Below, piece by piece: positions 21,762 to 33,658 of a stretch of DNA of 64,000 nucleotides. The number at the start of each line of letters is the position of its first letter. Position 1 is the stretch's first letter. The notes beneath the pieces are model-generated. The model was not told the DNA's origin. It saw nothing but the letters and a program-made list of their open reading frames with translations, and did no database searches. The DNA comes from Ciona intestinalis. Its lineage: Eukaryota > Chordata > Ascidiacea > Phlebobranchia > Cionidae. Location: contig NW_004190499.2 in the NCBI RefSeq assembly GCF_000224145.3, positions 124,001 through 188,000 on the forward strand, written 5' to 3'. Position numbers and translations under genes: made by a program.

Positions 21762-22788
21762 TTATATATTAGTGGTGTAACTGAGGTACATCATCCAGAA
21801 GAACGCAATCGATTGTCCGAACAACATTCTGTGATGTCATAATGTTAGTAATGATGTCATAATGTAAATAGTGATGTCATACCTGCCACTATGAGGTATG
21901 AAATAAAAATTAATGGTTTGCGCCGGAATCCATACCTGGGGGATAATTAAACGTTATTTATAATAAACTTAAGCGACAAACTTATATAAACACAGGGGAG
22001 GCAGGGATAGTCACACACAATCCTGTGAAACAAATCTAACTAATTGGTTGTAATGTTTACTGATTATTAAAATTCTAGGATTGGCCTGCCCACCCTGCCA
22101 CCCCAATGTTCCACACAATGTATATTTACGTCAACACTCACAGTGTACGATCTCCTCAAGTAATTAAAGTAACAACCACGTAGATTCTTTAACGAATATT
22201 CCATGGAATGTCCGAACAACAGCGGTCGTATAGTGAGGAACCCAGCAAGCAAACATGGACCAAGGAACGCCTGCGTAATACTGGGGTGAGATGGGTTTGG
22301 GGGCAACATGGGAGGGGTGTAACTAACCTGGTCGACGGCGATCGTCACATAAGAGGGAAAGTTTAATCTTTTCATTAAAATCAACCAATTAGAAACAATG
22401 GGTCCCTGCATAAACGATTGTCACATTATGTCGTAACAATTAACATGTTTTTCGCGATACACCAGCCGAACAATGACATAACGATGATGTCATACTAACC
22501 GAACAATGACATATTGATGATGTCATACTGACCAAACAATGACATAATGATGATGTCATACTGACCGAACAATGACATAATGATGATGTCATAAACATTA
22601 ATGACATCACAAGCACTTATGATATCACACCCACTTACAAAGTAACAAAACCCGAAACACGACATGACAGCCGTTCTACGAAAGCTGTATCCGGTTGGTC
22701 GGTTCTCGATAAGTTGCGCGATAATGTCACCACTAGTGGTCAGTGTACCTGTGAAATATTTGTTTGCAATAACGATTAATCTGAGCAT
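21762..22788 (-). CDS. Mpv17/PMP22-family membrane protein (exon 1 plus cassette A)
   Basis: Five exons on the minus strand: 22639-22788, 22328-22405, 22142-22270, 21883-21935, 21762-21828. They sum to 477 nt in frame (158 residues). Exon 1 starts MLRLIVIANKYF and carries TTSGDIIAQLIE, the family N-terminal motif. Exon 2 gives GPIVSNWLILMKRL and AVDQ, exon 3 FLGPCLLAGFLTIRP, exon 4 VWIPAQTINFYFIPHSG, exon 5 AFFWMMYLSY and a short end. The protein is slightly shorter than human MPV17 (176). Which member of the family (MPV17, MPV17L, PXMP2) cannot be settled by eye. The introns hold a family G copy and a TGATGTCA minisatellite. Confidence 0.88.
21975..22110 (-). repeat. Interspersed repeat family G copy
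   Basis: Reverse copy of the 15440-15560 element (tactgattattaaaattcta, then ggcctgcccaccctgccac) in the intron between exons 3 and 4 of cassette A. Confidence 0.7.
22470..22600. repeat. Tandem repeat of a 33-bp TGATGTCA unit
   Basis: Four units of cgaacaatgacataatgatg plus atgtcatactgac in the first intron of the Mpv17 locus, again with deaminated octamers. Confidence 0.9.
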
Positions 22789-23455
22789 AATCTAATCTTC
22801 TGCCAATTTATTCAGATTATGATGTTTATTGTCATGTTGTGTCAAAACAATCAACATTATGTTTGTAATAATGGGTATTATTAGATACACAAAGACAATG
22901 TAACACCCATTAAATTTTCATTAAAATCGAGTTATGGACTTAGAACTTCGTACAAGTTGTTGCTGCTGTGATTTAAACACAGGTTACGATTCAATAACGT
23001 TTCAACGTCTTGTACAAATCGTCTTCATCAAGGTGAATATTAAATAACACTTAAAGGCTTTCAATATCTGTGTTATAACCTTTCAGTGTTATTGGTATTT
23101 TCCCAATGGAGGCGACCTGTATAAGACTTAATGTAAATAAACCAGATGAGCTGTTTTATAATTAATAGAGAATTTGAATCAATGCGACATAGTGATCATA
23201 CCTGCAGTTATAACTTGAGTGACCACGGGTCTTTTATTAAACATCCTTGTGTACCAACCTACTAACCTAACCGCCATGTTTGACCCCTTTATTCATTACA
23301 TGCAAAACAACAATGTCATAAAACATTTAAAATTCATCTATTGCGACATAAATATTAAAACGAATAAAACAAATAAAATATTTCCTAAGTTTCATGTTAC
23401 GAGGTAGACATGAAATGATCCACTGAAATTGATTAATTAATGATTAAAGTTTTTG
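22789..23455. other. Short intergenic stretch between COQ10 and the Mpv17 locus
   Basis: AT-rich, with no exon seen. Holds the COQ10 3' end and the Mpv17 promoter; no TATA box stands out. Confidence 0.45.
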
Positions 23456-23998
23456 TTAAATTTGTTTGAGAAGAATCTTTTGGTGTTGTTTAATCGCTTG
23501 TGTTTCGAATGCCGAAACCATTTTTAAAACAACCTCGTTGAAAAACATGGTGGCGAGTCTTGAATAAATTAACGAACGGAACTCGAAGACGACATTGAAA
23601 TCGACGATGCATGAAGACGGAGAATTCCCGGGGTAAAACTTCCAAGTACAATCCAATAAATTAAAAAGTCGACCATCCGTGCAAATTGCTTTCACAAACT
23701 TTGGTTGTTTGAAGATTAATCTTGAATTATAATGTTCTTTCACAGGACCAAAGCCGACGACTAACTTCGCGTTCGCAGAATTCTCAGTTTTTGATCGAAC
23801 GATACTTTTGGAGCACCATGGCACAAAATCCACGTATTTTTCTACATCAGCTACAACATTATACATAACTTCAACAGGAATATTCATAACTTTACGGTCA
23901 TTATGACGTAGTGTTCGTGAAAACGCCGACCCAATAGCCCGACATTGCATGGAGGGCGCCCATACAGCTCGGTGACAAACTTTCAAAACAGAAAACAT
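23456..23998 (-). CDS. COQ10: Coenzyme Q-binding protein COQ10 (START-like domain)
   Basis: Mitochondrial polyketide-cyclase/START-like protein that binds ubiquinone and is needed for its function in respiration. One open exon, 180 residues from the second ATG (23998), chosen because MFSVLKVCHRAVW is the better mitochondrial presequence; an in-frame ATG at 24019 adds seven residues. Family marks: MYNVVADVEKYVDFVPWC near residue 47, LVVGFGPVKEHYNSRL in the middle, and a closing helix FFNEVVLKMVSAFE. Like the ADP/ATP carrier, it is intronless among intron-rich neighbours. Confidence 0.92.
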   Translation of the reverse strand: MFSVLKVCHRAVWAPSMQCRAIGSAFSRTLRHNDRKVMNIPVEVMYNVVADVEKYVDFVPWCSKSIVRSKTENSANAKLVVGFGPVKEHYNSRLIFKQPKFVKAICTDGRLFNLLDCTWKFYPGNSPSSCIVDFNVVFEFRSLIYSRLATMFFNEVVLKMVSAFETQAIKQHQKILLKQI

Positions 23999-24019
23999 TT
24001 TAATTATAAACGAACACAA

Positions 24020-24954
24020 ACATATTACCTAAGCTGTGATGAATTAAACGTCAATAATAAACATACATGACCTCGGTAATATATTATATAATCACAACAT
24101 ACATCGCAATAAAACCAAACGTCGCCTTATGATCAATGTTATAATAATAATATTTCCTCTGTTGTTATTATAATATATTGTTTCTATTTTATGACGTAAT
24201 CATTGAACATTATTTCTATGTTCACAGAATCACACAGAAATCTCATAACCCGACCACTATTCTGGGAGTTAAATTAAACAAACAAATTTGTCTTAATATT
24301 TTATATTGGTAAGTTTACAACTTTTTAAGATTATCGCTGACAAATTCTTTTGTAATTTTTTTTTTTTTTATAATAATATATTTAACTTGTCTATACTCTT
24401 TATCTCTACCTAGCGGTTGAATGTTTACGCCCTGCTTGATTATCTGACACTGATTGCCCCGCGCATAAAACGCCTCTCAACGAAAGACGGCTCTTCCTAA
24501 GCTACCACGTTCCAGTTTATATGGGGGTTGGTTTCAGACAAGTTAGAACTTTTTCCGATAGCACAGACATTATACCAGCAGTTTAACATTAGGGTTATTC
24601 TTACTATATCAACTACAGTAAATATATCTAATAATATTATACTAACATAGTTATATGCATTATGTTTAACTAATATTAACATTATCTTTTAGATACAGTT
24701 ATCAGCGATCTATTTATTACGTCACTCGCAGTGTGACGTCACTTTGCGGTACATAATCTTAAGTTATATCACAATACCGTTTCCTTACGTTACAATTTCG
24801 TTCTTTTGCGACGCGGTTTCTTTCATCATACGTACTAGTATGACGTCACAACACGGTTTATTCTACGCTGACGTTTTAGTCGTTTTTTTTCATGGGGCCC
24901 CATTCGCGTTTTTGCGTCGACCGCGAGTCGATTTCTATTTGCGGCGGTAAATAC
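24020..24954. other. Intergenic DNA, no gene recognised
   Basis: AT-rich up to about 24700, then CpG-rich with intact TGACGTCA words. The 68-codon ORF at 24744-24950 lacks recognisable motifs. Confidence 0.45.
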
Positions 24955-25775
24955 GCGTGAAGAAATAAGATCAAAGAATAGGTGAGTAAGAATGTATTGT
25001 TAATCACATTATGCATTGTTACGTATACCGGTTGTTTTAGATTACGTGTGACGTCACGAAGCAGTGATGACGTAACAGAAGAATCTGCTTCGTAAGTGCT
25101 TTGTTACGTCATAATATCGATGGTTTCATTGTTTCCAATTTTATAGAACATGGGTATGTGACGTCACAGAGGATCATGCATGCATCGCTCGCGTATAACA
25201 AGGTGATTATGACGTAACATTTGATATAATTCTGACGTAATATATGAATTGTTACAGATGGGACAATACGAGAAAAAAAGCGCAAGGTAGTTTTAATTTA
25301 AAATTTTAGTGCATTATTTTGTGAATGTAAAGTAACGAACGTTTCATAAAATTGAGTTGGGGGGAATACCCCCTGTTATGGCTGTTACCCAACCACACGA
25401 GGATCATATTAATTTAAATAACGTTTGTTTTACAGACGAAGAACAAAGACGAAGACGCCAATATAAGGATCCCGGTTTGAGGTGTTTGTAGGTTTAAGTG
25501 TGTATAGGTTTATTTACAGGTGTACACGCGAAGAAAGAAGATCAAAGGTGAGTAAGAATGTTAAATAAGTCACAGTATGCATTGTTACGTATACCATTCG
25601 TTTTAGATGAAGTAGAAGATGACGAAGCAGTGATGACGTAACAGAAGAACCTGCTTCGTAAGTTGGTTTACGTCATAATGTGTATTATTTTATGCGTTTT
25701 ATTATACAGAACATTGGTGTGTGACGTCACAGAGGAATATGCACCTGGGCGATTGTTACAGACGACGATACGGAG
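24955..25775 (+). repeat. 566-bp-spaced imperfect duplication with splice-like edges
   Basis: Segments at about 24955-25215 and 25521-25775 match over most of their length: gaagaaataagatcaaag versus gaagaaagaagatcaaag, both followed by gtgagtaagaatg, then tgcattgttacgtatacc, gttttag, gaagcagtgatgacgtaac, and a tgtgacgtcacagagga block. Both copies look like a short charged exon, a small intron and another charged exon (for example GAAGCAGTGATGACG after AG). No protein family is recognisable; a non-coding transcript is as likely. Confidence 0.6.
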
Positions 25776-28430
25776 ACAACGATCAAATATTTTTAGGTGA
25801 TTTAGATTTAGTGTTTATAAGTATGAATGTGTTTGTGTTTTAGCTGGTGCACTCTTACAGTGTTGCCAGCTATTTTTTGCTGGGCCCAATGTTGCCAGCT
25901 ATGTCCCCCAAGCACTTTTCAGTGCTTCTACATGTCTTTGAAATAAATGCAAAGGAATTGTTGCAACAATCTTACTTGATAAAGATTAGCATCTACTGTA
26001 GTGTTCATTCCTTCCGAGTGTTTTACCTGTCGGGACTTGAATCTTACAGCGGTTTTGTATTGTCTCGGTTTGCTTTGCGAGAACTCTGTTTTGGTACACA
26101 TATACTCGAGTAATATCAACGCGCAGTATAATATATACACCAACTTTCAACATATTAATTCTTTTAATAAAAATAAATTAAATTCAACCATCATATAATA
26201 TAAAGTCCCCGCCACAGTTAAAAGTTAACTTTTAATTTAACACAACATCGCGTATGGCATAATTGGGACGATGGCCACGTCACAATTACGCTTTACGATG
26301 CGGTGGGTCAGCAACGTCATGACCCTGCGTTCGGTGCGGTTACGTCACGGTCGGTTTAGTTACGTTACAGCTGCGGGTTTGTTACGATGGCGTCGCCGCT
26401 TAGCGGTTCGTAACAGCCACAGTATGTCGTAACGGTCGATGCGGTGCTTAACGGCCGGACGATATTATATTGTGTGAAAATACGACGAGAGTATCGCGGT
26501 ACCAAAATGTTTTCTTAATAAGCGGTCGGGTGATGCAGGACCGTTGTTGGCTTTGACTCCTTGCAGGTGACCGCTAGGTGGCGTGAGCACTGCGGGGCTT
26601 TTCTGTAAGATTTTGTATCTTTTCGTTTGTTGATGTTTCGATGATTATGTTGCGCTTATTTTATGCTTGTTGGTGTGTTTGAGTTAGTGTTCATTATTAG
26701 TGCACAATACTAACTTTGTTGTTTTTCTTGGTTTCTTTTCCTTGCGGATATATCCAGCAAGGGTTTCTCACCAGAGTAGAAACCCACTACCATTGGCTGG
26801 GGGCTTGTCGTGCCGTAGTGGCTTTCCACCAACGCCAGCCACATAAACTGTGAAGGTATTTTAATCTTGTTTTACTTTTGCAGAACGAATACTTATTTAG
26901 CGCAAAAATCTAAAATTCTTTGTAGTTATGACGTCAGAACTTTTGCCATGATGTCATACTTCTCATTTAAAGTAGGTTGTTCATAATTAACTTTAAAGAA
27001 TTTACACAACCCCCTACACCGGGATTCGAACACAACCCCCTACACCGGGATTCGAACACAAAATTAAGGTTTGTTGTTTTATTGCCAATCAAATATTTTC
27101 GTGGATTTTGTAAAATTACCAAAACGTCTACGCAGCTACTAAGCACGTGGTTTACAGAAATCCAAAATATGTTTATAATATTTCTGTGGTAAAAACTACA
27201 ATAGCACTCTCTTTTAAAATTTACAATTGATTATGACGTGGTAATGACGTATCTTGTACCACACACAACGTAAGAAAACATAATCTCGATAAAGGACAAA
27301 ACGATTGTTCCGGTAATATGACGTCATAGTGGAATGATTATTGTCTGTACATCCGGTATGATTGTAGGAATGGGGGGAGGCGTAAAAGACGGGAAGATAA
27401 AAACGCGGCTTTTATTCGAAACAATAGAAAGATTCGGTATCATTGTGACGTCACACACGTATCATTGTTTTCAATCGTAACGTAACAATTGACCGGACTG
27501 TGACGTCATAATGTAGATGCTGATTTCGGGAGGTAGGGGGTTCCCCTTCGAATTGAGGAATAATCGCGGTGTACACGCATTATGACGTCATTATCGTTAC
27601 GACAATGAAACAATGGGACTCCGTGTGACGTCATAATGTTTATTATTTACAAAATAAAATGAAGAGCTGGGTAAAATCTGGGAAATCCCCGGTGACGTCA
27701 TCAGGGTTGGTGTAAGAGGGAAGCATGTGACGTCATCATTCGTTACGTCATCACTCGCGAACCTTCGTCAATATTCATCCGCGCATTAAACATCCGCATT
27801 AACGAGAAACAGAATCCGCAAGTGTCATATTTCTGGAGTATATGAATATTTACACGGTCGCTGGGTGGCAGTAATGAGCTCGATCGCTGGCAGTAGTAAA
27901 CATGGTCGCTAGTTGGCAGTAGAGAGCACGATCGCTAGTTGGCAGTAGTGAGATGGCAGTTTTCGTAAAAAAGTTTATAAAATGTCGATGTTTGAACTAG
28001 AATACCATATCAACGTCTGTTGGCGTGTTGTCCACCTGTCTACAGCCGGCTGCAAGGTGTGCTGTAGCGTCGCCGGGGTGCTCAGCACTCTTGTTTGGGT
28101 GGTTCGATATATGGAGCAAGTTGGCGCGTAATGTCGTTTCTACTTGAGCGAGGCATTCGCGAAGTATGTCCTGTGATGTCATAATGGATAGAAGTTAAAT
28201 TGAAGTCAAAACATAACGTTATGATTAGCATGTGTTATAATGAATGTATGTAACTTGTTTATCCTCCAATGGCAACGACAGTCATGCGAAAACGGGTTAC
28301 GAGTTATCACGTGTGTAACTTTGTGCTGACAAGCAGCACTGAGCCTTGAACCCAAAACCGCAGGCGCGCCAACCAGCGTGCCGGTGAAATAAACATACGT
28401 CACACATGACGTAATACTCGCCCTAACCGT
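25776..28430. other. CpG-rich intergenic DNA downstream of cyclin D
   Basis: No confident exon. 26210-26590 is GC- and CpG-rich with a gatgcggt word repeated. A CTCF-like CCGCTAGGTGGCG stands at 26571-26583. 27855-27955 holds four degenerate units of cgatcgctagttggcagtag. A reversed family S copy lies at 28205-28400. Intact TGACGTCA words are frequent from 27240 on. Confidence 0.5.
27855..27955. repeat. Short degenerate minisatellite (gatcgctagttggcagtag)
   Basis: Four units of about 28 bp, each with cgctagttggcagtag or a close variant. Confidence 0.8.
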
Positions 28431-31400
28431 TTAAACGGGTCGCCCATGCGCGGTCGAGCGTGAAGGCCAAACCCGCGCGAAACCGCTATTTGACGTCATA
28501 ATAAAACTTCGGAATCGCGATTCAAACAATGGATTCAACGTTTCAATCAAACAGTCATTGTCTACGTCATATAGAAGTTTTGTCGTTGGCGCGCGAATCG
28601 GGGTCTTTGTTTCGCGTGCACGGGGTTGTGACGTCACTTTTAACATTTTACGTCCCATTTACGAATGTGACGTCACAATAATGTGCGTGGGCGTCATAAT
28701 CGACCACGCCCCCTCCCACGCAATATGACGTCATTATCTTATTTTGGGAGCAAGCGATGAGTAATTTGGCCGTTGGGTGTCGCAGCCGCGCAATCGGTGA
28801 AATCGGCAAACCGCGGTATTTGTGACGTCACAGATGAACTTATGTCGGGACAATGAACAAATATTGAAGCCAGTGTTGCCAGATGTGTTTGATGATAATT
28901 TATCAACTTTTTGAGCACTTACGAATATGCGACCACATCCGTTGCATATGAAACATTACTTGTGTAGTTGCATGCGTTGTATTATGTTGATTTTTAATGT
29001 GTTTTAAAATATTTGCCGAGCTTTGTGTATTTAGTTGTTTGGTAAATTCATGATTTAATAAATCTCCCAATGTAACTTGTAAAATATTAATTTGGTCATT
29101 ATATCTGGCAACACTGGAAACCCAGTGTTCCCCAACATATTTCCTCAGTGTTCCCCAATAACGGATTTTTGTTAAATATCGCTTTGTTCGAAAGATATTT
29201 GTGACGTGATAATGGTCAACACAGGATGTGACGTCACAATGTAACACGTGGTGCTCGATTGAAGGGGACTCGAAATTCCCGAACCGCGCGCCTTTGATGT
29301 TTCAACAATCAGCATTGTGACGTAACAATCCATCTGTTCGTAATTAGGCCACCCGGTATCTGTGACGTCACTTCCTCCCATTGTTGAACTTGAAAGCGTC
29401 ATAATCGCGATTATCTCGCGGCGTCTGTCACTATTATCCTCACAACGATTGAAACGTTTGTAGCAAATACTGAAACTTAAAGAGCACCAACCGAAGTGAA
29501 AATAACTTGCTGAATATTTGAACAATGGCCTTGAATTGGAATCGCGTCGATCGCGTTCCCACGATTGCCGCGTGCCTTGCATACCTACTGTCTCACCACA
29601 ATGCCCCTTCTTTCGTCATAATCGCTAATGACGTCACAATCGAAATAAATTAATTGTTCGTTAACAATCGTAGTTGACCCCAAGTATTAAGATGTAACAT
29701 TGCTTTCTATGACGTAACAGTAGAGTCGGCAATGTGTCGGAATGCGCGCGAAGAATGCGCCGCTCCCACGAGCTATTATTACGTCATCTAACAATGCTTC
29801 AGGGCTCAAGAAGAAGAATTTTCTATTGTGACGTAACAAGGCCTATTCACGGTCGCGAAAATAGTTTCGAACATTTCGAAACCGCGGCAACGATTCGGAA
29901 ATAAAGTTAAATATGACGTCACTCATCAAAAATCTCATCTGATTGTCGACGTCACGACTTTAAACAATCGGATTGTGACGTAAATAGAGCACGAAGGTGA
30001 ATCGAGGTCAATAGTCACGGATGGATGGTTATCTCACGTGACGATGCGGTTCAGTGGCTTCCGGTTTATGAATGGTGATTGTGACGTCAGGATGGTAATT
30101 ATCGAATGCGTTCCATTATATTATGACGTCACAACCACAATAATATTAACGATCGATGTTTTTGACATTTCTGGAATTTCTAGAAAAAGTTTTCCCCACG
30201 TGACTGTAACGCACGTGGCGGCTGTAGACTCAAAGCAGACTGTCGCTACGTCATAATACGAGGTGTTCGTTCAATTCAACAAACGTTTCGCGAATAGTGT
30301 CAAGTTACGTCACAATGATTTATACGTCATGATGTATTATGACGTTGCAATATTTCTTTTAAGTATATTTTAACGTAACAAAACTAATTGTTATCACTAA
30401 GACATCAAACAAAAGATCAAAGTGACGTCATGAACAGATTAATGACGTCACTGTATTCATATCGACGTAACACTCACCAGATCGACACCAGTTATCTCAT
30501 GTAGTTTCTCCAACAATAATTGTCTTGACGTCCATATTCTGGATGCAGATTGCAAACCCACGACGGCCGCCCCTACACTGCCTGCAGCGACCATTGAGGG
30601 GGTGTACACGGAGAACGTGTGGTCTGTGACGTAACATTACTTATATGTGATGTCATAATCGAAGTTTGTTTTCATAACCGCTTAACTTTTTGGACGCGAC
30701 CTTCGGGTGGTATTAACCCGCGCGGAATAACATCAAATATTTCAGGTCAATTATGACGTCATTTCCCCTTAACTGAGGGGGTTTGTGACGTCATAATTGG
30801 TCTTGTTCTATCACAGCCCAGTGTTGCCGGGGGATTTTCCTAAAATTCGCGGCAACGCGTTTGTGGTTCATGGTTTATTGTTACGTCACAATCGCTTCTA
30901 TCATAAAATGAAAGGATTTCCTGTAACTTGATTCCAGCGGTCGTGTGTTACGTCATAATCACAATTATCACCTGTACAACAAAGATGAATGAACGTATGC
31001 GCATGCTTCTTCGCTACAGCGACCGTGCTTTCATCCATATGTAGCCTGTGAAGGATCTGGTCCACAAAGTCGATGGGAGTGATTGACAGAACGTCCCATT
31101 TCAATCGCATCAACAACAGCAACTCAAACTTCTGTAAGTTGGATGATAAACTTAACAAATAGCTTCATACACACGTACAGTGTATTGCGTCATGAACTAT
31201 GGGGAGAAATTATTAATAACAAACATATTATAAATTAAATTTTAAATAGACGGTTTTTGTTTAAGTAAGAAACTCTCAGAAATAACGCTCAAGTTTAAAG
31301 TGCTTTTACTTGGCGAAATATTTTTTTATTATTGGGTGTTTTGTCTGTCGCACATTTTGTAGCGATTGCTTATTTAACATTTAAACAAACTTTGTAATAA

Positions 31401-33658
31401 AACCTGAACATTTTTTTATTTCTTCGAATACGGTAGCTAAGATTAAATTAATTAAAACAACGAAGAGAATCAAACTAGCCACAAATCGACAATTGTTAAA
31501 ACATGCCACTGGTAAAAAGTGGAAAAATATTAAATAAAATCGTGGCCGCTAACCCAGCATGCTTTATTAAAATAAGTTGAACACGCCACGCCTGTCTACG
31601 TTTGTATTGCTACGTTACAATGCCGAATCAAATTAACATTCTCGAGCCCTTATTTTAGTATTATGACGTCACATTCCATATTTCGCATGTTTGATGACGT
31701 AATTTAATTGACCTTTGAACCAAACCCACGTGATCTTATATACAAACACAGATGAAAGGTAATTGTCACGTCACAATCGAAGGCGACGCGACAACTCGGC
31801 GCCCGCGACGATCACGTGGTTGGTGACGTCACATCGCTGTCATCGCGATGATAAAAATTAAAATAAAAAAGAGAAAAATCCGATCCATTGTTCCATAGGC
31901 AAACATTGTGGGGTAGCGGTACGTCATAAAGAGGATTGTCTGCTAACAATGCATGGTTTAAAAGTTGTCGAAGCATCTGCGACGCGACGATTATTCTAGC
32001 GAAACTTAAATGATTAACCAGTGTGATTGTTCTGAATATAAAGACCTCACCGCGCGGCCTATGTTACGTCACAAGGAAAAGCGCTAAGAATGTGGTGTTT
32101 GCACGCGTGAGTGCCCTCAATGCGCGGTATCGCGTGTAACAAAGTTGATAACTCACCAATAATTCATCCTGTCCCACCGAATGGTCGGTGTAGACCACCA
32201 GTTTCTCCGTGGTCAGCGGTAATGTTTCTTTCACCTGCAATGTTAATCTGATTAACCGCGTATTTTACTTGGCCCATCATCAGTGTAAAAAAGAGGTTAC
32301 TATCCACCAAGTTAGTGCCCGAAACATCTGCTGATCATTAGTTTGGTATTTACTTATCCTTGCATAGCGGGAAACGACAGTGCTTCCAACACAGGTGTTT
32401 TGCTTCTGCCCACCAAATCAAACCATACAAACTGCATTATATGTATACAGACCAAATACCTTGGACGCGATGAGCATACACGCTGACCCCAATGATTGTA
32501 GTTGTGTTCGATGTATTGGATGAACACTGAGGAATCGATCGAGGTAATTCATGGACAGAGGGAAGACGTCATCCTCACATTTCTGTTCTTCGCAAACCTG
32601 GGGTGAGATTGGGGTTAAATGGGTGAAACCTCGCATGATGGGGCAATGATAGTTCTGTTCTATACACCCTGGCCCGCTTACGAGTTAACACATATGTAAC
32701 TTTGTGGTGATTGTTTTATATATGGCTGATAACGTGGGCAACCCATTAGTGACCACTGGGTTGAAGCAATTACCGTTAAACGTGCAAGAACAAATACGCC
32801 CACAATGATAACAGTGTCAAACTTTATAGGTGATTATGTGGGGTTACTTGGGGTCACGCTTCGTCGACGCTATAATCGCGGGTGGCCGTGTAACGGATGT
32901 GACGTGATTAGTGACCGGAAACGAGAGACGTAAATAGCGGAACTACGTCAACAATGGTCGCGTCGCGGTTTAATGTCGGATTCCGCTAGTGTGACGTCAC
33001 ACGCGGGTGAATATCGTAGGAATGTTAACTCTCATTGTTGTTGCGCCCTTAAGTAGCGAAGAGGTTTGGAAACAAAGGTTGGAACCGTGGTAACTTTGTA
33101 CCGATGTAACTAGAACCCGCTTGTACCGAAGCTTTTAACAATTTGTTGGAATTTTTATGAATGGTTGGTTGGTTGGCGTGGTGGCCGCGCACCGGATACC
33201 GGGAGTCATTTATTAACTTCAGGCCAAACGGAAATCTACAAAAACACGCGCTGCTGCAAACTAGAGTGCAGATTGTTCATAAACTGTGACGTAACAATTG
33301 CATTTTCGTGATAATGGCCAACAATTGTTGAAAATAAACCGCTTGTTATATATTGTTACGTCATTAAAGCGATTAAAAAAACTTTGAAAAGTTCGCTTCG
33401 CGTTCGCCACAAACCCACTGACATATACGTGACGTCACACACGATGACGTATACCTGCATCATCCACGTAGCCACAACTTTCCTCATATAAGGTTGAACA
33501 TCTTTCTGCACGCATTCGAAGTAACTTGTAGACACGAGGTAGCGGTCCTCAAGCTCCAGTAAGTTTCGTAACACTCGGGGGTCGTCAAGCAACGCCGGAT
33601 CTTTCTTAGCACGCAATGTTCGTTCCACAACACATGTTTCTTCACAAGATAAACTCAT
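28431..33658 (-). CDS. CCND: Cyclin D
   Basis: G1 cyclin that activates CDK4/6 to phosphorylate retinoblastoma protein. Exons (minus): 33455-33658, 32460-32597, 32157-32234, 30972-31131, 30489-30623, 28431-28561; 846 nt in frame (281 residues). The N-terminus holds the RB-binding LxCxE as LSCEE (residues 3-7). The cyclin box includes [31 protein letters not shown] and [11 protein letters not shown]. Exon 5 has [18 protein letters not shown], the cyclin D box also found in human CCND1. The last junction is uncertain: a GTGTCG donor at 30488 keeps the frame to [15 protein letters not shown], while a stronger GTGAGT lies 11 bp further on but does not join in frame to this exon. The tail lacks the TPTDV phosphodegron of vertebrate cyclin D. 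Introns hold many intact TGACGTCA words. Confidence 0.93.
31430..31562 (-). repeat. Repeat family T copy in a cyclin D intron
   Basis: Reverse copy: gattaaattaattaaaacaa, tagccacaaatcgacaattg, aaaacatgccactggtaaaa, ending in gtggccgctaacccagcatg. Confidence 0.7.
32660..32835 (-). repeat. Family S SINE-like copy in a cyclin D intron
   Basis: Reverse copy: gcccgcttacgagttaacac, taactttgtggtgattg, accactgggttgaagcaatt, then cccacaatgataacagtg. Confidence 0.75.

Noticed and set aside
22470-22600. Possible CRISPR-like regular repeats
   Set aside because: The units are head-to-tail without unique spacers and share the TGATGTCA word; this is an intronic minisatellite in a eukaryotic gene.
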